A stretch of DNA of 64,000 nt from Blastococcus sp. KM273128 (GTDB lineage Bacteria > Actinomycetota > Actinomycetes > Mycobacteriales > Geodermatophilaceae), in assembly GCF_021698975.1 (NCBI RefSeq), contig NZ_SSXA01000026.1, positions 40,946 through 104,945 of the forward strand, in the 5' to 3' direction. Within the stretch, counting starts at the first letter, position 1. Every line of letters starts with the position of its first letter. The notes below the pieces were generated by a model, which searched no databases, was not told the DNA's origin, and saw nothing but the letters and a program-made list of their open reading frames with translations. Of the stretch, positions 37,824 to 47,608 are shown piece by piece. Made by a program: the position numbers and the translations under genes.

Positions 37824-39844
37824 TCAGGTGTGCAGCGTCCCACCCTGGAACCGCTGGTAGCACCCGGGGCGGTCCCGCAGGCACACGACGTCGGAGACCG
37901 GGTAGCCCAGCGAGCCCGCCTCGTACCCCAGGGCCGCCCACCTCCCCCACAGCGATCCCTCGACGATCCAGGCGCCGCTGGCGCCGGACCAGTAGACGCC
38001 CCCGCCCTGGTAGATCTGGTAGCAGCCGCCACCGCGCAACCCGCAGGTCACGTCGGTGGTCGGGTAGCCCAGCCGGCCGCCCTCGTACCCCATCGCCGCC
38101 CAGCGGTCCCAGAGGTAGCCGCTGACCGCCTTCGCCCCGGTGGCCGGCGACCAGTACAGCGCGCCACCCTGGTAGAGCTGGTAGCAGCCGCCGTCCTTCA
38201 GCCCGCAGCGCACGTCACCGGCCGGGTAGCCCAGCCACCCGCCCTCGTAGCCCAGCGACGCCCACCGCGACCACAAGAAGCCGCTGACCGCCTTCGCCCC
38301 GGTCGCCGGCGACCAGTACAGCGCCCCACCCTGGAACACCTGGTAGCAGCCGCCGTCCTTCAGCCCGCAGCGCACTCGGAGAGGGCGGCTCCGAGCCGGC
38401 CACCCTCGCCGCCCAGCGCCGCGTACCGCATCGCGATCGGGCTGTCAGCGGCCGGCCCGTCGGCCGCCGTGCGCACGGTGACGGTCGCCCCCGTCGAGGA
38501 GGCGCCGGTGACGTCGACGACGAGCCCCTCGCCGAGGTGCATCCGGCCGCCGACCGGCAGGACCGTCCCCTGGTCGGTGCCCCACCCGGCCTGCGCCGAG
38601 GGGGTGCCGTCCAGCAGCTGCGAGGTGTCGCTGTTCGGCCCGGGACCGTCGCGGCGCACGAGGACCCCCGGCTGCAGGCCGTAGTTGGCCCCGGGGTCGG
38701 ACAGCCAGGTGTCGCGGCCCGTGGCGGTCCGGTACTCGACCCAGTACCGGGTGGTGCTCGTGGTCAGCGCGAGCACGCGCAGCCCGCTGCGGCCGCCCAT
38801 CGGGGCCAGCGTGACGGTGCCGCCGGTGCCGGTGGCGGAGACCGAGCGCTGCGCCGCCGACGGCAGCAGGCCCAGGCGGGCGGCGTTCGTGGCGTTCAGC
38901 GTGCCGACCTGGTGCCAGGAGATGCCCATGACGTCGTACATGTCGTCGTACTCGACGATCCGGCACGGCGCGGTCTCGGGCGTGCCGTCGCACTGGACCG
39001 CCGACGAGTGCCCGAGACCGAAGTTGTGCCCCAGCTCGTGGGCGAGCACCGAGGTGGTGGTGTCCTGCACGTACACCCTGCCGCCGCTGCCGATGCCCGA
39101 CCCGATCGTGCCCAGGCCGTAACCGCAGCCGGGGGTACCGGACGGCACGTAGAGCACCAGGTGCTTGCCCGTCCCGGCCGTCCAGCCGACCGCGTTGCCC
39201 GCCTCCTTCCACAGCTCGAAGGGGGTGGCGCAGCCGGCCGTCGTGGCGATCCAGTCGTGGCTGCCGGTGACCGCCACGGTGACCGCGCCGTCGCTCTGCT
39301 CCTGCCAGAACTGCCGCACCGGGCCGTCGACGGCGGCGACGACGTCGGCCAGCACCCGGCCGTCGCGCGGCGCACCGCCGGGCTGCACCATCACCACGGT
39401 CACCCCGTTGGTGTGCGGCACGGTGGTCGCGGCGGGCTCCGCCGGGGCGACGACCTCGGCGGTGACCACCTCGCGGGCCGGCTCGAGCCCCTGCTCCACG
39501 GTGGCCTCGTCCCGGACCTCGCCACCGACGGTCACCTCGACGGTGGCGCCCGTCTCGATGCCGCCCACGTCCTCGGTGGGTACGCGGACCGCCTCGCCGT
39601 CGGGGACGTCGATCCAGCTCAGCAGCCCCGGCCCCTCGGTCGCGTGCTCGTCGCCGTCCCCGTGCGCGTCGTGCGGCCCCGGGTCCGTGTAGGCCTGGAC
39701 GAGCTCGCCGACGATCGTCGAGCCGGCGGGTGCGACGTCGTCCTGCGCCTGCGACGCCGGTGCGGCGAGCACGGTGAGGGTCACCGCCCCCGCGGCGACC
39801 AGGACGGACGCCCGCAGGGGTCGGGAACGGGGGGTGAGGCGCAC
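37824..39844 (-). pseudogene. Secreted metzincin metalloprotease with LGFP repeats, frameshifted
   Basis: Signal peptide (VRLTPRSRPLRASVLVAAGAV...), a pro-like region, then a zinc protease domain with HELGHNFGLGH (His269, Glu270, His273, His279) and a downstream Met-turn YDVMGISW, the marks of a metzincin. The C-terminus has four LGFP-type repeats with paired Cys (RCGLKDGGCYQ). The frame breaks near 38375. GAG TGC in place of the expected GAG GTG CGC shows loss of one G, and the read-through stops after AALSECAAG. The other three repeats continue in the next frame to 37824. The protease domain is unaffected. Start set by AGGAGAG before the GTG. Confidence 0.82.
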
Positions 39845-39921
39845 GTGCTCTCCTGGGCCGAGGGGACTACCCCAGTGCATCGGCCGGAGCCGGGCGGAAC
39901 TGAACCCGTCGGCCGACCCCG

Positions 39922-41643
39922 TCACCCGCGGAGGCGGTGCCGGCGCAGCACCCGCACCAGCAGCAGGGCCGACCCGCCGAGCACCGTCCCGGCGACCGGC
40001 AGCAGCAGGCCGCCGGCCGAGCTGGAGGTGTCGGCGACCGGCTCCAGGGAGAGGGTGGCCCGGGGTACCGCGATGTGGACCACCGGGGCCGGCGCCGGCT
40101 CCGGCTCGTCCGCGGCCTCCGCTGCCACGCCGTTCCCCTGGGGGGCGTCCGCGGCCGGCGCGACCGGCGCACCGCGCCCGGGGGCGCTCCCGCCGCCGGA
40201 GCCGGTGTCCACCGCCGCGGCAGCCGTCGCGGGCCGGGCCGCCGGGACCACCTCCAGCACCGCCCCGCTGCCGTCGACGCTGCGCACGGTGACCGTGAAG
40301 TCGCCCTCGGACAGCGGGACCGGGATCCCGGCCGGCAGCGCGAACTGGAGGTCGGACTCCCAGCGGCCGGCCGGGCCGGGGGTCCCGTCCAGCAGCAGCG
40401 AGGTGTCGGGGAACTGGCCCGCCCGGCGCAGCAGCACCCCGGCGTCGAGGCGGTAGACGTTGTCCCGCGTGCCGAGCCAGGCGTCGCGGCCGGTCGCGGC
40501 GCGGAACTCGAGCCAGTAGGCGACGCCCTCGGCGTCCACCAGCCGGAGCGCCCGCAGACCGGTGCCACCGGCGAGCGGCGCCAGGGTGACGCCCGTGGCG
40601 CCCTCCCCCACCGAGACGGTGCGCTGCGCCTCGCCGGGCAGGACCCCGAGCGCGGCGGCCTGGACGGCGTTCAGCGAGCCGAGCTGGGCCCAGGAGGCGC
40701 CCATCACGTCGTAGTAGTCGCGGTAGCCGGCGGTGCGGCAGGTGCCGCCCTCCACGGCGCCGTCGCACTGCTCCCCCGACGAGTGGCCGAGACCGAAGTT
40801 GTGGCCGAGCTCGTGGGCGAGCACCGAGGCGCCGCCGTCGCGGACGTAGACCCGCCCGCCCGACGCCGGCGAGGTGCCGACCTGGGCCAGGGCGTACGAG
40901 CACGCCGGCAGGCCGGCGGCCTCGCCGCTCAGCCGGAGCACCAGGTGCCTGCCGGGGCCGGCGGTGAACCCGACCGAGGCGGCGACCTCGTCCCAGAGGG
41001 CCTGCGGGTCCGCGCAGCCGGCGGTGGTGCGCACCCAGCCGTGCCGGGCGGTCACGCCGAGGGTGATCGCCCCGCCGCTCTGCTCGGACCAGTACCGGGC
41101 GACCGGGCCGTCGACCGTCGCGACGACGTCGCGCAGCTGCGTGCCGTCCGGGTCGGTCCCCGCCGGCGCCACCAGGACGACGGTGACCTCGTTGGTGAGG
41201 CCGCCGCGCGGCGCGGGCTGCGGCTCCACGTCCGGGGCCGGCGGCGGGGCCAGGACGTCGCTCTCCAGCACCGTGCGGGCCGGGTCGATGCCGTCGGCGC
41301 TGGCCTCGTCCTCGACCGGGCGCCCGACGGTCAGCTCGACGGTGGCACCGGAGGGGACGTCGGCCACCTGCTCGGCCGGGACCCGCACCGCACCCGCGGC
41401 CGTGGCGACCCAGCTCAGCCGGGTGGCGTCGTCGGCCCCCTCGGCGTGGTGCCCCTCGGCGCCCTCCGCCCAGACGTGCACGAGCTCGCCCCGCACCGTC
41501 GCCGTCGTCCCGCTGTCCGCGACGGCCACCGCGGGCGTCGCGACGACGCCGAGCGCGGCGGCCAGCACGGCACCGGCCAGCCCGAGCGGGCGGGCGGGAC
41601 GACGGCGGCCGCGGGGACGACGGAGGTCGTGGTCAGGAGACAT
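39922..41643 (-). CDS. Membrane-anchored metzincin metalloprotease
   Basis: A 573-residue paralogue of the neighbouring LGFP protease. Signal peptide (LGLAGAVLAAALGVVATPAVA), a pro-like region (GELVHVWAEG...), then the zinc motif HELGHNFGLGH (His277, Glu278, His281, His287) and Met-turn YDVMGASW. A Pro/Ala-rich linker leads to a C-terminal helix (GGLLLPVAGTVLGGSALLLV) and the basic tail RVLRRHRLRG, so it is held in the membrane outside the cell. AGGAG precedes the ATG. It lies 77 nt upstream of the LGFP copy in the same direction. The two probably arose by duplication with swapped C-termini. Substrates are unknown. Confidence 0.86.
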   Translation of the reverse strand: MSPDHDLRRPRGRRRPARPLGLAGAVLAAALGVVATPAVAVADSGTTATVRGELVHVWAEGAEGHHAEGADDATRLSWVATAAGAVRVPAEQVADVPSGATVELTVGRPVEDEASADGIDPARTVLESDVLAPPPAPDVEPQPAPRGGLTNEVTVVLVAPAGTDPDGTQLRDVVATVDGPVARYWSEQSGGAITLGVTARHGWVRTTAGCADPQALWDEVAASVGFTAGPGRHLVLRLSGEAAGLPACSYALAQVGTSPASGGRVYVRDGGASVLAHELGHNFGLGHSSGEQCDGAVEGGTCRTAGYRDYYDVMGASWAQLGSLNAVQAAALGVLPGEAQRTVSVGEGATGVTLAPLAGGTGLRALRLVDAEGVAYWLEFRAATGRDAWLGTRDNVYRLDAGVLLRRAGQFPDTSLLLDGTPGPAGRWESDLQFALPAGIPVPLSEGDFTVTVRSVDGSGAVLEVVPAARPATAAAAVDTGSGGGSAPGRGAPVAPAADAPQGNGVAAEAADEPEPAPAPVVHIAVPRATLSLEPVADTSSSAGGLLLPVAGTVLGGSALLLVRVLRRHRLRG

Positions 41644-41748
41644 CGACTCCTGACTCGGCAGGCCGGGGCCGCATCGGCACCGGGCCGGCGATGTTGAGCC
41701 GAACTCCCGTCACACCCGCCGCAGGCGCCCCGGCTCCCCCGGCTGTCG

Positions 41749-43152
41749 TCAGGCCAGGTCGTCGGCCCCCATGAGGCGGCGCCCGGCCTCGGTGATCGAC
41801 CCCGACAGCGACGGGTAGATCGCGAAGGTCTGCGCGAGGTCGTCCACCGTGAGCCCCTTGGTGACGGCGAGCGCGATCGGCAGCACCAGCTCGGAGGCCC
41901 CTGGTGAGACGACGACGCCGCCCACGATGACGCCGGTCGAGCGCCGCGCGAACAGCTTCACGAACCCGTCGTGCAGGTCGCTCATCTTGGCGCGGGCGTT
42001 GGTCGCCAGCGGCAGCCGCACCGCCTCGACGTCGGCGTTCTCGGCGAGCGACTTCTCCTGCACGCCGACGGTGGCGATCTCGGGATGGGTGAAGACGTTC
42101 GCGGCCACCGTCTTGAGCTTGATCGGCGCGACCGCCTCGCCGAGGGCGTGCCACATGGCGATCCGGCCCTGCATCGCGGCCACGGACGCCAGCTGGAAGA
42201 CGCCGGTGACGTCACCGGCGGCGTAGACGCCCGGCACCGAGGTGCGGGAGACGCGGTCGACGACGACGTGGCCGGACTCCGTCAGCTGCACGCCGGCCCG
42301 CTCCAGGCCCAGCTCGGAGGTGTTGGGCACCGTGCCGACGGTCATGAGGGCGTGCGAGCCCTCGACGCAGCGCCCGTCGGTGAGCTCGACGGCGATGCCC
42401 TTCTCGGTGCGCGTCACGCCGGCGGCCCGGCCGCGCTCCAGCCGGCCACCGCGGGACTGGAAGACCTGCTCGAGGACCTCGGCGGCGTCGGAGTCCTCCC
42501 CGGGCAGCACCCGGTCGCGGGAGGAGACGAGGGTGACCGGGACGCCGGCCTCGAGGTAGCCGGAGGCGAACTCCGCACCCGTGACGCCCGAGCCCACGAC
42601 CACCAGGTGCTCCGGCGGCTCCTGGAGGTCGTAGACGTCACGCCAGTCGAGGATCCGCTCGCCGTCGGGCTCGGCGCCCGGCAGCACCCGCGGGTCGGCG
42701 CCGGTGGCGATGAGGACGACGTCGCCCGCGATCTCCTCGGTGACCGTGCCGTCGTCGTCGAGGACCTCCACCGCGTGCGCGGCCAGGCCCGGCTCCTCGT
42801 CCGCGAGCCGGGCCTGACCGCGGACGATCCGCACCCCCTCGGCGACCAGGCGGGCGTGGATGTCGGCCGACTGCGCCATCGACAGGTTCTTCACCCGCTG
42901 GTTGGCCGCCGGCAGGTCGAGGCTCACGGTCGCGAGCTCGGCGCCGTGCACGCCGAGGACGGCGGAGTCGCGCACCGAGGTCATGGCCCCGGCCGCGGCG
43001 ATCAGGGCCTTGGAGGGGACGCAGTCGGTGAGCACGCTGGCGCCGCCGATGCCGTCGCGCTCGATGACGGTGACCTGCGCACCGAGCTGCGCGGCGACCA
43101 GCGCGGCCTCGTAGCCGGCCGGGCCACCACCGATGATGACGATGCGGGTCAT
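41749..43152 (-). CDS. lpdA: NAD(P)H quinone reductase LpdA (pyridine nucleotide-disulfide family)
   Basis: A 467-residue flavoprotein matching M. tuberculosis LpdA (Rv3303c) throughout: VIIGGGPAGYEAALVAAQLG for FAD, VVGSGVTGAEFASGYLEAG for NAD(P)H, YAAGDVTG, and YPSLSGSITEAGRRLM at the C-terminus. In place of the CxxxxC redox pair it reads GGASVLTDCVPSK, with only the second Cys, so it cannot be a dihydrolipoamide dehydrogenase. The mycobacterial protein reduces quinones and protects against oxidative stress. GGAAGATGGAG precedes the ATG. It diverges from the GGCT-like gene. Confidence 0.92.
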   Translation of the reverse strand: MTRIVIIGGGPAGYEAALVAAQLGAQVTVIERDGIGGASVLTDCVPSKALIAAAGAMTSVRDSAVLGVHGAELATVSLDLPAANQRVKNLSMAQSADIHARLVAEGVRIVRGQARLADEEPGLAAHAVEVLDDDGTVTEEIAGDVVLIATGADPRVLPGAEPDGERILDWRDVYDLQEPPEHLVVVGSGVTGAEFASGYLEAGVPVTLVSSRDRVLPGEDSDAAEVLEQVFQSRGGRLERGRAAGVTRTEKGIAVELTDGRCVEGSHALMTVGTVPNTSELGLERAGVQLTESGHVVVDRVSRTSVPGVYAAGDVTGVFQLASVAAMQGRIAMWHALGEAVAPIKLKTVAANVFTHPEIATVGVQEKSLAENADVEAVRLPLATNARAKMSDLHDGFVKLFARRSTGVIVGGVVVSPGASELVLPIALAVTKGLTVDDLAQTFAIYPSLSGSITEAGRRLMGADDLA

Positions 43153-43252
43153 GGCTCCATCTTCCGTTGCCGATCGGTCCGTCCCCGCCATTGTCCCCGC
43201 CGCGGCCGGGATCGGCGCCACCGCCCGCTCCCGGCCGCCCGGTGTCCCTGGT

Positions 43253-43258
43253 TAGGCT
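43253..43258 (+). promoter_or_regulatory. -10 hexamer of a leaderless promoter for the GGCT-like gene
   Basis: TAGGCT, 7 nt before the ATG at 43266. It rules out the longer in-frame reading that begins at 43167. Confidence 0.5.
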
Positions 43259-43265
43259 CGCGGGG

Positions 43266-43721
43266 ATGGGCCTCTACGCCGCGTACGGGTCGAACATGGA
43301 CCCGGCTCAGATGCTGCGCCGGTGCCCGTCGTCCCCGCACACCGGGACCGGGTGGATCCGCGGCTGGCGGCTGACGTTCGGGGGCGAGGAGCTCGGCTGG
43401 GAGGGTGCGCTGGCGACCCTCGTCCCGGAGGAGGAGGCGCCGCCGGGCGTGTTCGTCGCGCTCTACGACCTCACCGAGGCCGACGAGCGGGCCCTCGACG
43501 CCTGGGAGGGCGCCGACTCCGGCCTCTACCGCCGGGTGCACCTGCGGGTGCACGCGCTGGGCGGGGACGTCGTCGCCTACGTCTACGTGCTGGACGCCTT
43601 CGAGGGCGGGCTGCCCTCGGCCCGGCACCTGGGCGCCGTGGCCGACGCCGCGGAGGCTGCCGGGGCCCCGGACGACTACGTGCGCGAGCTGCGCTCCCGG
43701 GACTGCCGCAGCGCCTTCTGA
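43266..43721 (+). CDS. Gamma-glutamylcyclotransferase-like protein
   Basis: A 151-residue protein of the GGCT/AIG2 fold. The N-terminus GLYAAYGSNMDPAQM is the substrate-binding YGSN loop, and DERALDAWEGADSGLYRRV holds the Glu expected to act as general acid/base and the GxYxR segment. Members release 5-oxoproline from gamma-glutamyl compounds, but many are of unknown substrate. It sits beside lpdA as in M. tuberculosis (Rv3304). Glutathione is absent in actinomycetes, so a gamma-glutamyl amino acid or peptide is more likely. Confidence 0.82.
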   Translation: MGLYAAYGSNMDPAQMLRRCPSSPHTGTGWIRGWRLTFGGEELGWEGALATLVPEEEAPPGVFVALYDLTEADERALDAWEGADSGLYRRVHLRVHALGGDVVAYVYVLDAFEGGLPSARHLGAVADAAEAAGAPDDYVRELRSRDCRSAF

Positions 43722-43835
43722 CCGGCCTGCACGCGATCGGCCGCCCAGCAGGTCTGCGAGGATGGCCCGGCTCCGCCGGACGGCCCGGGTGGTCCCCGGA
43801 CCTCCCGGCCCCACCCGGACGAGGACGGATCGCAC

Positions 43836-44519
43836 GTGTACTCACTCGTTCTGCTCAACGGCGGCAGCGGCACCCGGATGCGCGCGGACCGGCCGAAGCA
43901 GTTCCTGACGGTCAACGGCCTCCCGATCCTCGTGTACTCGCTCGTCGCCGCGGACGCGGTCCCGGAGCTGGACCAGATCGTCCTCAACTACCCGGAGGGC
44001 TGGCGCGAGGAGGTCGAGGGCATCGTCCGCGACTACGCCATCCGCACCCCTGTGGACTACGTCGCGGCCGGTGCCACCCGCCAGGACTCGGTCGCCGCCG
44101 CCCTGGAGCTGTGCCGGAACGACGACGTCGTCCTGCACGAGGCGGCCCGGCCGCTGGTGCGTTCCGCCGACTTCAGCCGGCTCATCCGCTCGCCGGAGCG
44201 GAACGTGAGCTACATGGTCCCGATCCCGTTCACCGTGGCCCCGGTGGACCCGGCGACGCGCGCGGTCACCGGCTACCTGGACCGGGCCCGGCTGCGCAAC
44301 GTGCAGCTGCCGCAGAAGTTCGCCCTCGCCGACCTCGCCGCGGCGCACGCGTTCGCCGCGACCCAGGGGCACGGCTTCACCGAGGACGCCTCCATGCTCG
44401 CCGCCGCCGGCATCCCGGTGCACTACATCGACGGCCAGGACACGAACATCAAGGTGACCACGCCCACCGACATCCACCTCGCGGTGTCCCTGCTGCACGG
44501 GGAGACCGAGGGTGACTGA
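43836..44519 (+). CDS. IspD/TarI-type cytidylyltransferase
   Basis: A 227-residue CTP-dependent nucleotidyltransferase. LLNGGSGTRMRADRPKQFL (residues 6-24) is the IspD/TarI loop, DDVVLHEAARPLV follows, and DTNIKVTTPTDI is the C-terminal motif. It could be MEP cytidylyltransferase of the isoprenoid pathway. But LNGG instead of the usual AAG in IspD, and the coupled SDR gene instead of ispF, favour ribitol-5-phosphate (or similar polyol-phosphate) cytidylyltransferase as in TarI/Bcs1. The GTG start has GAGGACGG upstream. It overlaps the SDR gene by 8 nt. Confidence 0.82.
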   Translation: MYSLVLLNGGSGTRMRADRPKQFLTVNGLPILVYSLVAADAVPELDQIVLNYPEGWREEVEGIVRDYAIRTPVDYVAAGATRQDSVAAALELCRNDDVVLHEAARPLVRSADFSRLIRSPERNVSYMVPIPFTVAPVDPATRAVTGYLDRARLRNVQLPQKFALADLAAAHAFAATQGHGFTEDASMLAAAGIPVHYIDGQDTNIKVTTPTDIHLAVSLLHGETEGD

Positions 44520-45219
44520 GGGCCGCACCGTCCTGGTCACCGGGGCGTCGAAGGGGATCGGGCTCCGAACCGCCGAGCGCTTCGCAGCGCGGGACGACGT
44601 GACGCAGCTGGTGCTGGTGGCCCGCAGCTCCCGGGCGTTCGAGGACGCCGTCGCGAGGGTCTCCGCGCTGAACCCGGCCGTCGCGGTCTCCGCGCGCCCC
44701 TTCGACCTGGCCGACCGGCCCGGCATCCGCGGCCTGGTGCGCGACGTGCACGCGGCCCACGGCAACGTCGACGTGCTCGTCAACAACGCCGGTTACACCA
44801 ACCCGCAGCCCATCCACCAGATCCGCTTCGAGGAGTTCGAGCGGACCATGGCGGTCAACCTCTACGCCCCGTTCACGATCGTCCAGGAGCTGCTGCGCCT
44901 GGGGAACAGGTTCGAGGTGGTCGTCAACGTCGCCTCGACCGCGGGCATCCAGGGCCGCTCGGGGTGGCTGACGTACTCGGCGTCGAAGGCCGCTGTCATC
45001 AACATGAGCGAGGTCATGCGCGAGGAGCTCGCCATCTACGGCACCCGGGTGGTGTGCATCTCCCCCGGCCGGACCGCGACGGACCTCCGCCGGACGCTGG
45101 CGCCCGACGAGGACCCGTCGACGATCATGCAGCCGGAGCACGTGGCCCAGGTCATCGAGATGCTGAGCACCGACGTCGGCCGGTTCGTCGACAGCACCAA
45201 CCTGGTCGTCCGCCAGTGA
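44512..45219 (+). CDS. SDR oxidoreductase coupled to the cytidylyltransferase
   Basis: A 235-residue classical short-chain dehydrogenase: VTGASKGIGLRTAERF for the cofactor, NNAG, NVAST, and catalytic Tyr155-x-x-x-Lys159 in TYSASKAAV. It overlaps the cytidylyltransferase gene by 8 nt. In Haemophilus Bcs1, a cytidylyltransferase is fused to an SDR-type ribulose-5-phosphate reductase to make CDP-ribitol. This pair has the same two activities as separate proteins, so reduction of a pentulose phosphate is a reasonable guess. Direct proof is lacking. Confidence 0.8.
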   Translation: MTEGRTVLVTGASKGIGLRTAERFAARDDVTQLVLVARSSRAFEDAVARVSALNPAVAVSARPFDLADRPGIRGLVRDVHAAHGNVDVLVNNAGYTNPQPIHQIRFEEFERTMAVNLYAPFTIVQELLRLGNRFEVVVNVASTAGIQGRSGWLTYSASKAAVINMSEVMREELAIYGTRVVCISPGRTATDLRRTLAPDEDPSTIMQPEHVAQVIEMLSTDVGRFVDSTNLVVRQ

Positions 45220-45235
45220 CCGGTGCCGGGCCGCG

Positions 45236-46480
45236 TCAGCGCCGCCCGGCCCCCGGGGTGACGGTCTCCAGCAGGCTAGCGCCCCGCTCCGCCGGCACCC
45301 GCGACGACGGCAGCGGGGGCAGCGGGCGCGACCGGCCACCACCGCTGGGGTCCAGCGTGCCGTCGTGACCACCGGCGGCCGGCTCCCGCCGGGTCGCCGC
45401 CCGGTCCAGGTCGCGCTCCACCGCGCGCCGCAGCCGCCCCCCGAAGGGCCGCTCGACGTACCGGTGCACCAGGTAGGCGAGCACCAGCACGAGCGCCACC
45501 ACCACGGCCAGGGCGACGTAGGCCGGCAGCACCGGGCCGAGCCGGTGCAGCAGCACCCAGCCGGCCACCTGGTGGGTGAGGTACAGCGGGTAGGTCAGGG
45601 CGCCCAGGAAGGTCAGCCACCGCCAGTCCACCCGGCTCACCCGGGTCAGGGTCGCGACGGCGAGGGCGAGGACGCACAGGGTGAGCAGCACGGCGAGCGC
45701 GCGGAAGGACACCGGCGCGCCGGCCACCTGGGCCGACCAGGGGATGTAGTACGCCGCGCAGACCCACAGCGCGAAGAGGTGGTTCAGTGCCAGCAGCAGC
45801 CCCGCGCCGGCGCTCCACCCCTCGCGGTGCACGAGGTGGACCAGGATGCCGAGGCAGAAGAACGGCGCGTAGTCCGGCATCAGGATCTCGGTGAGGACCG
45901 CCGACTCCGCGCGGGCCGCCAGCGCTCCCAGCACCGGCCAGAGGAGGCACAGCGCGAGCACCCGCTCCCGGGTGATGCCGATGAGCGACATGCCGAGGAG
46001 GAGGACGTAGAACTTCATCTCCACCCACAGCGTCCAGTAGACCCCGTCGAGGTTCGGGACCCCGACTGCCGACTGGAACATCGTCAGGTTCAGCGCCGCG
46101 CCCGGGAGGCCCACGGCGTCCCAGTCGGGGAGGATCGAGCGGTTGGTCACCAGCACGATGCCGGTGAACACGACGGCGAACCAGTAGGCGGGGTAGAGCC
46201 GGCCGACACGGGAGCCGATGAACGAGGGCACCGAGCGGTCCCAGGTGCTCATCAGGATGACGAACCCGCTGATCATGAAGAACAGGTAGGGGCCGAAACC
46301 GCCGTAGATGGTGAAGCGGCTGAGGAACGGGAACACGTCGCGGACGCTCTCGGCCCACGCCACGCTGTCGCGGCCGGTGAAGTGGAACATGACGACGGCC
46401 AGCGCGGCGAGGAAGCGCAGGCCGTCGACGGCCCGCAGGCGCTCGCCCGTCGCCGGCCCCTGCTCGCGGTATTCGGACAC
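45236..46480 (-). CDS. Acyltransferase family 3 membrane protein
   Basis: A 414-residue integral membrane O-acyltransferase with about ten helices and the Arg22-x10-His33 pair (LRFLAALAVVMFHF). FLFFMISGFVILMS-like loop (LFFMISGFVILM) follows. A charged Arg/Pro-rich cytoplasmic tail ends the protein. GGGAGAGG precedes the GTG, with TAGCGT further upstream (46508-46513) as a possible -10. It converges on the SDR gene with only 16 nt between. Substrate unknown; the adjacent CDP-polyol-like genes make a teichoic-acid-like polymer a candidate. Confidence 0.87.
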   Translation of the reverse strand: MSEYREQGPATGERLRAVDGLRFLAALAVVMFHFTGRDSVAWAESVRDVFPFLSRFTIYGGFGPYLFFMISGFVILMSTWDRSVPSFIGSRVGRLYPAYWFAVVFTGIVLVTNRSILPDWDAVGLPGAALNLTMFQSAVGVPNLDGVYWTLWVEMKFYVLLLGMSLIGITRERVLALCLLWPVLGALAARAESAVLTEILMPDYAPFFCLGILVHLVHREGWSAGAGLLLALNHLFALWVCAAYYIPWSAQVAGAPVSFRALAVLLTLCVLALAVATLTRVSRVDWRWLTFLGALTYPLYLTHQVAGWVLLHRLGPVLPAYVALAVVVALVLVLAYLVHRYVERPFGGRLRRAVERDLDRAATRREPAAGGHDGTLDPSGGGRSRPLPPLPSSRVPAERGASLLETVTPGAGRR

Positions 46481-46604
46481 GCCTCTCCCTCGCTCGGTGA
46501 CGAGGTGACGCTAGAGGAGCCGGAGCTGACGCCGGGTGACGGAGCCGTCCGACACGGGACCGTGGGGGTGGGTGCGGGACGACGGGCGCACGGGGCGGGT
46601 GTGG

Positions 46605-47608
46605 TCAGGCCCGCCCGGCGCCGGCGCCCCCCTGGAAGAGCTCCAGCACCTGCCGCGCGGCCAGCGCCGGGGTGAGCTCCCCGGTCAGCACCGCCTGCTC
46701 CAGGCCGGGGACGGCGGCCCGCACGCCCGGGTGCGACCGCAGCTGGTGCTCCAGCCCGTCGCGCACCAGCTGCCAGGTCCAGCGCACCTGCTGGGCCCGC
46801 CGCCGCTCGTCGAACTCCCCCGAGACCTTGGCCCGCTCCTGGTGCTCGACCAGCTTGGCCCAGACCTCGTCGAGCCCGTCACCGGTGAGCCCGGCGCAGG
46901 TGAGCACCGGGACGTCCCAGCCGGTGCCGCGCCCGCGCAGCAGCCGGATCGCCTGGGAGAGCTCCCTCGCCGCCTTGCGGGCGTCGGCGGCCGCGGGGCC
47001 GTCGGCCTTGTTGACGGCGATGACGTCGGCGATCTCGAGGATGCCGCGCTTGATGCCCTGCAGCTGGTCCCCGGTGCGGGCGATGGTCAGGAACAGGAAC
47101 GAGTCCACCATCTCCGCGACGGTGATCTCCGACTGCCCGACGCCGACGGTCTCCACCAGCACGACGTCGTAGCCCGCCGCCTCGACGACGACCATCGACT
47201 CGCGCGTCGCCTGCGCCACCCCGCCGAGGGTGCCCGAGGTCGGCGAGGGCCGGATGAACGCCTGCGGGTCGACCGCCAGCCGCGCCATCCGCGTCTTGTC
47301 CCCGAGGATCGAGCCGCCCGAGCGGGCCGACGACGGGTCGACGGCCAGCACCGCGACCTTCGAGCCCGCCGCCGTGAGGTCCACGCCGAGCTGGTCGATG
47401 AAGGTCGACTTGCCCACGCCGGGCACGCCGCTGATCCCGACGCGGCGTGCTCCCCCGGCGTGCGGCAGCAGCTCGACCAGCAGCTCCTGCGCCTTCTCGC
47501 GGTGGTCGGCCCGCCGGGACTCCACCAGCGTGATGGCGCGCGCCACCACCCGGCGGTCCCCCGCGAGCACCCCCTCGGCGAGCGCCGGGACGTCGATCTC
47601 CCGCGGCA

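Noticed and set aside
41749..43152. Dihydrolipoamide dehydrogenase as the call for lpdA
   Set aside because: The redox Cys pair is incomplete and the full-length match is to the quinone-reducing LpdA group.
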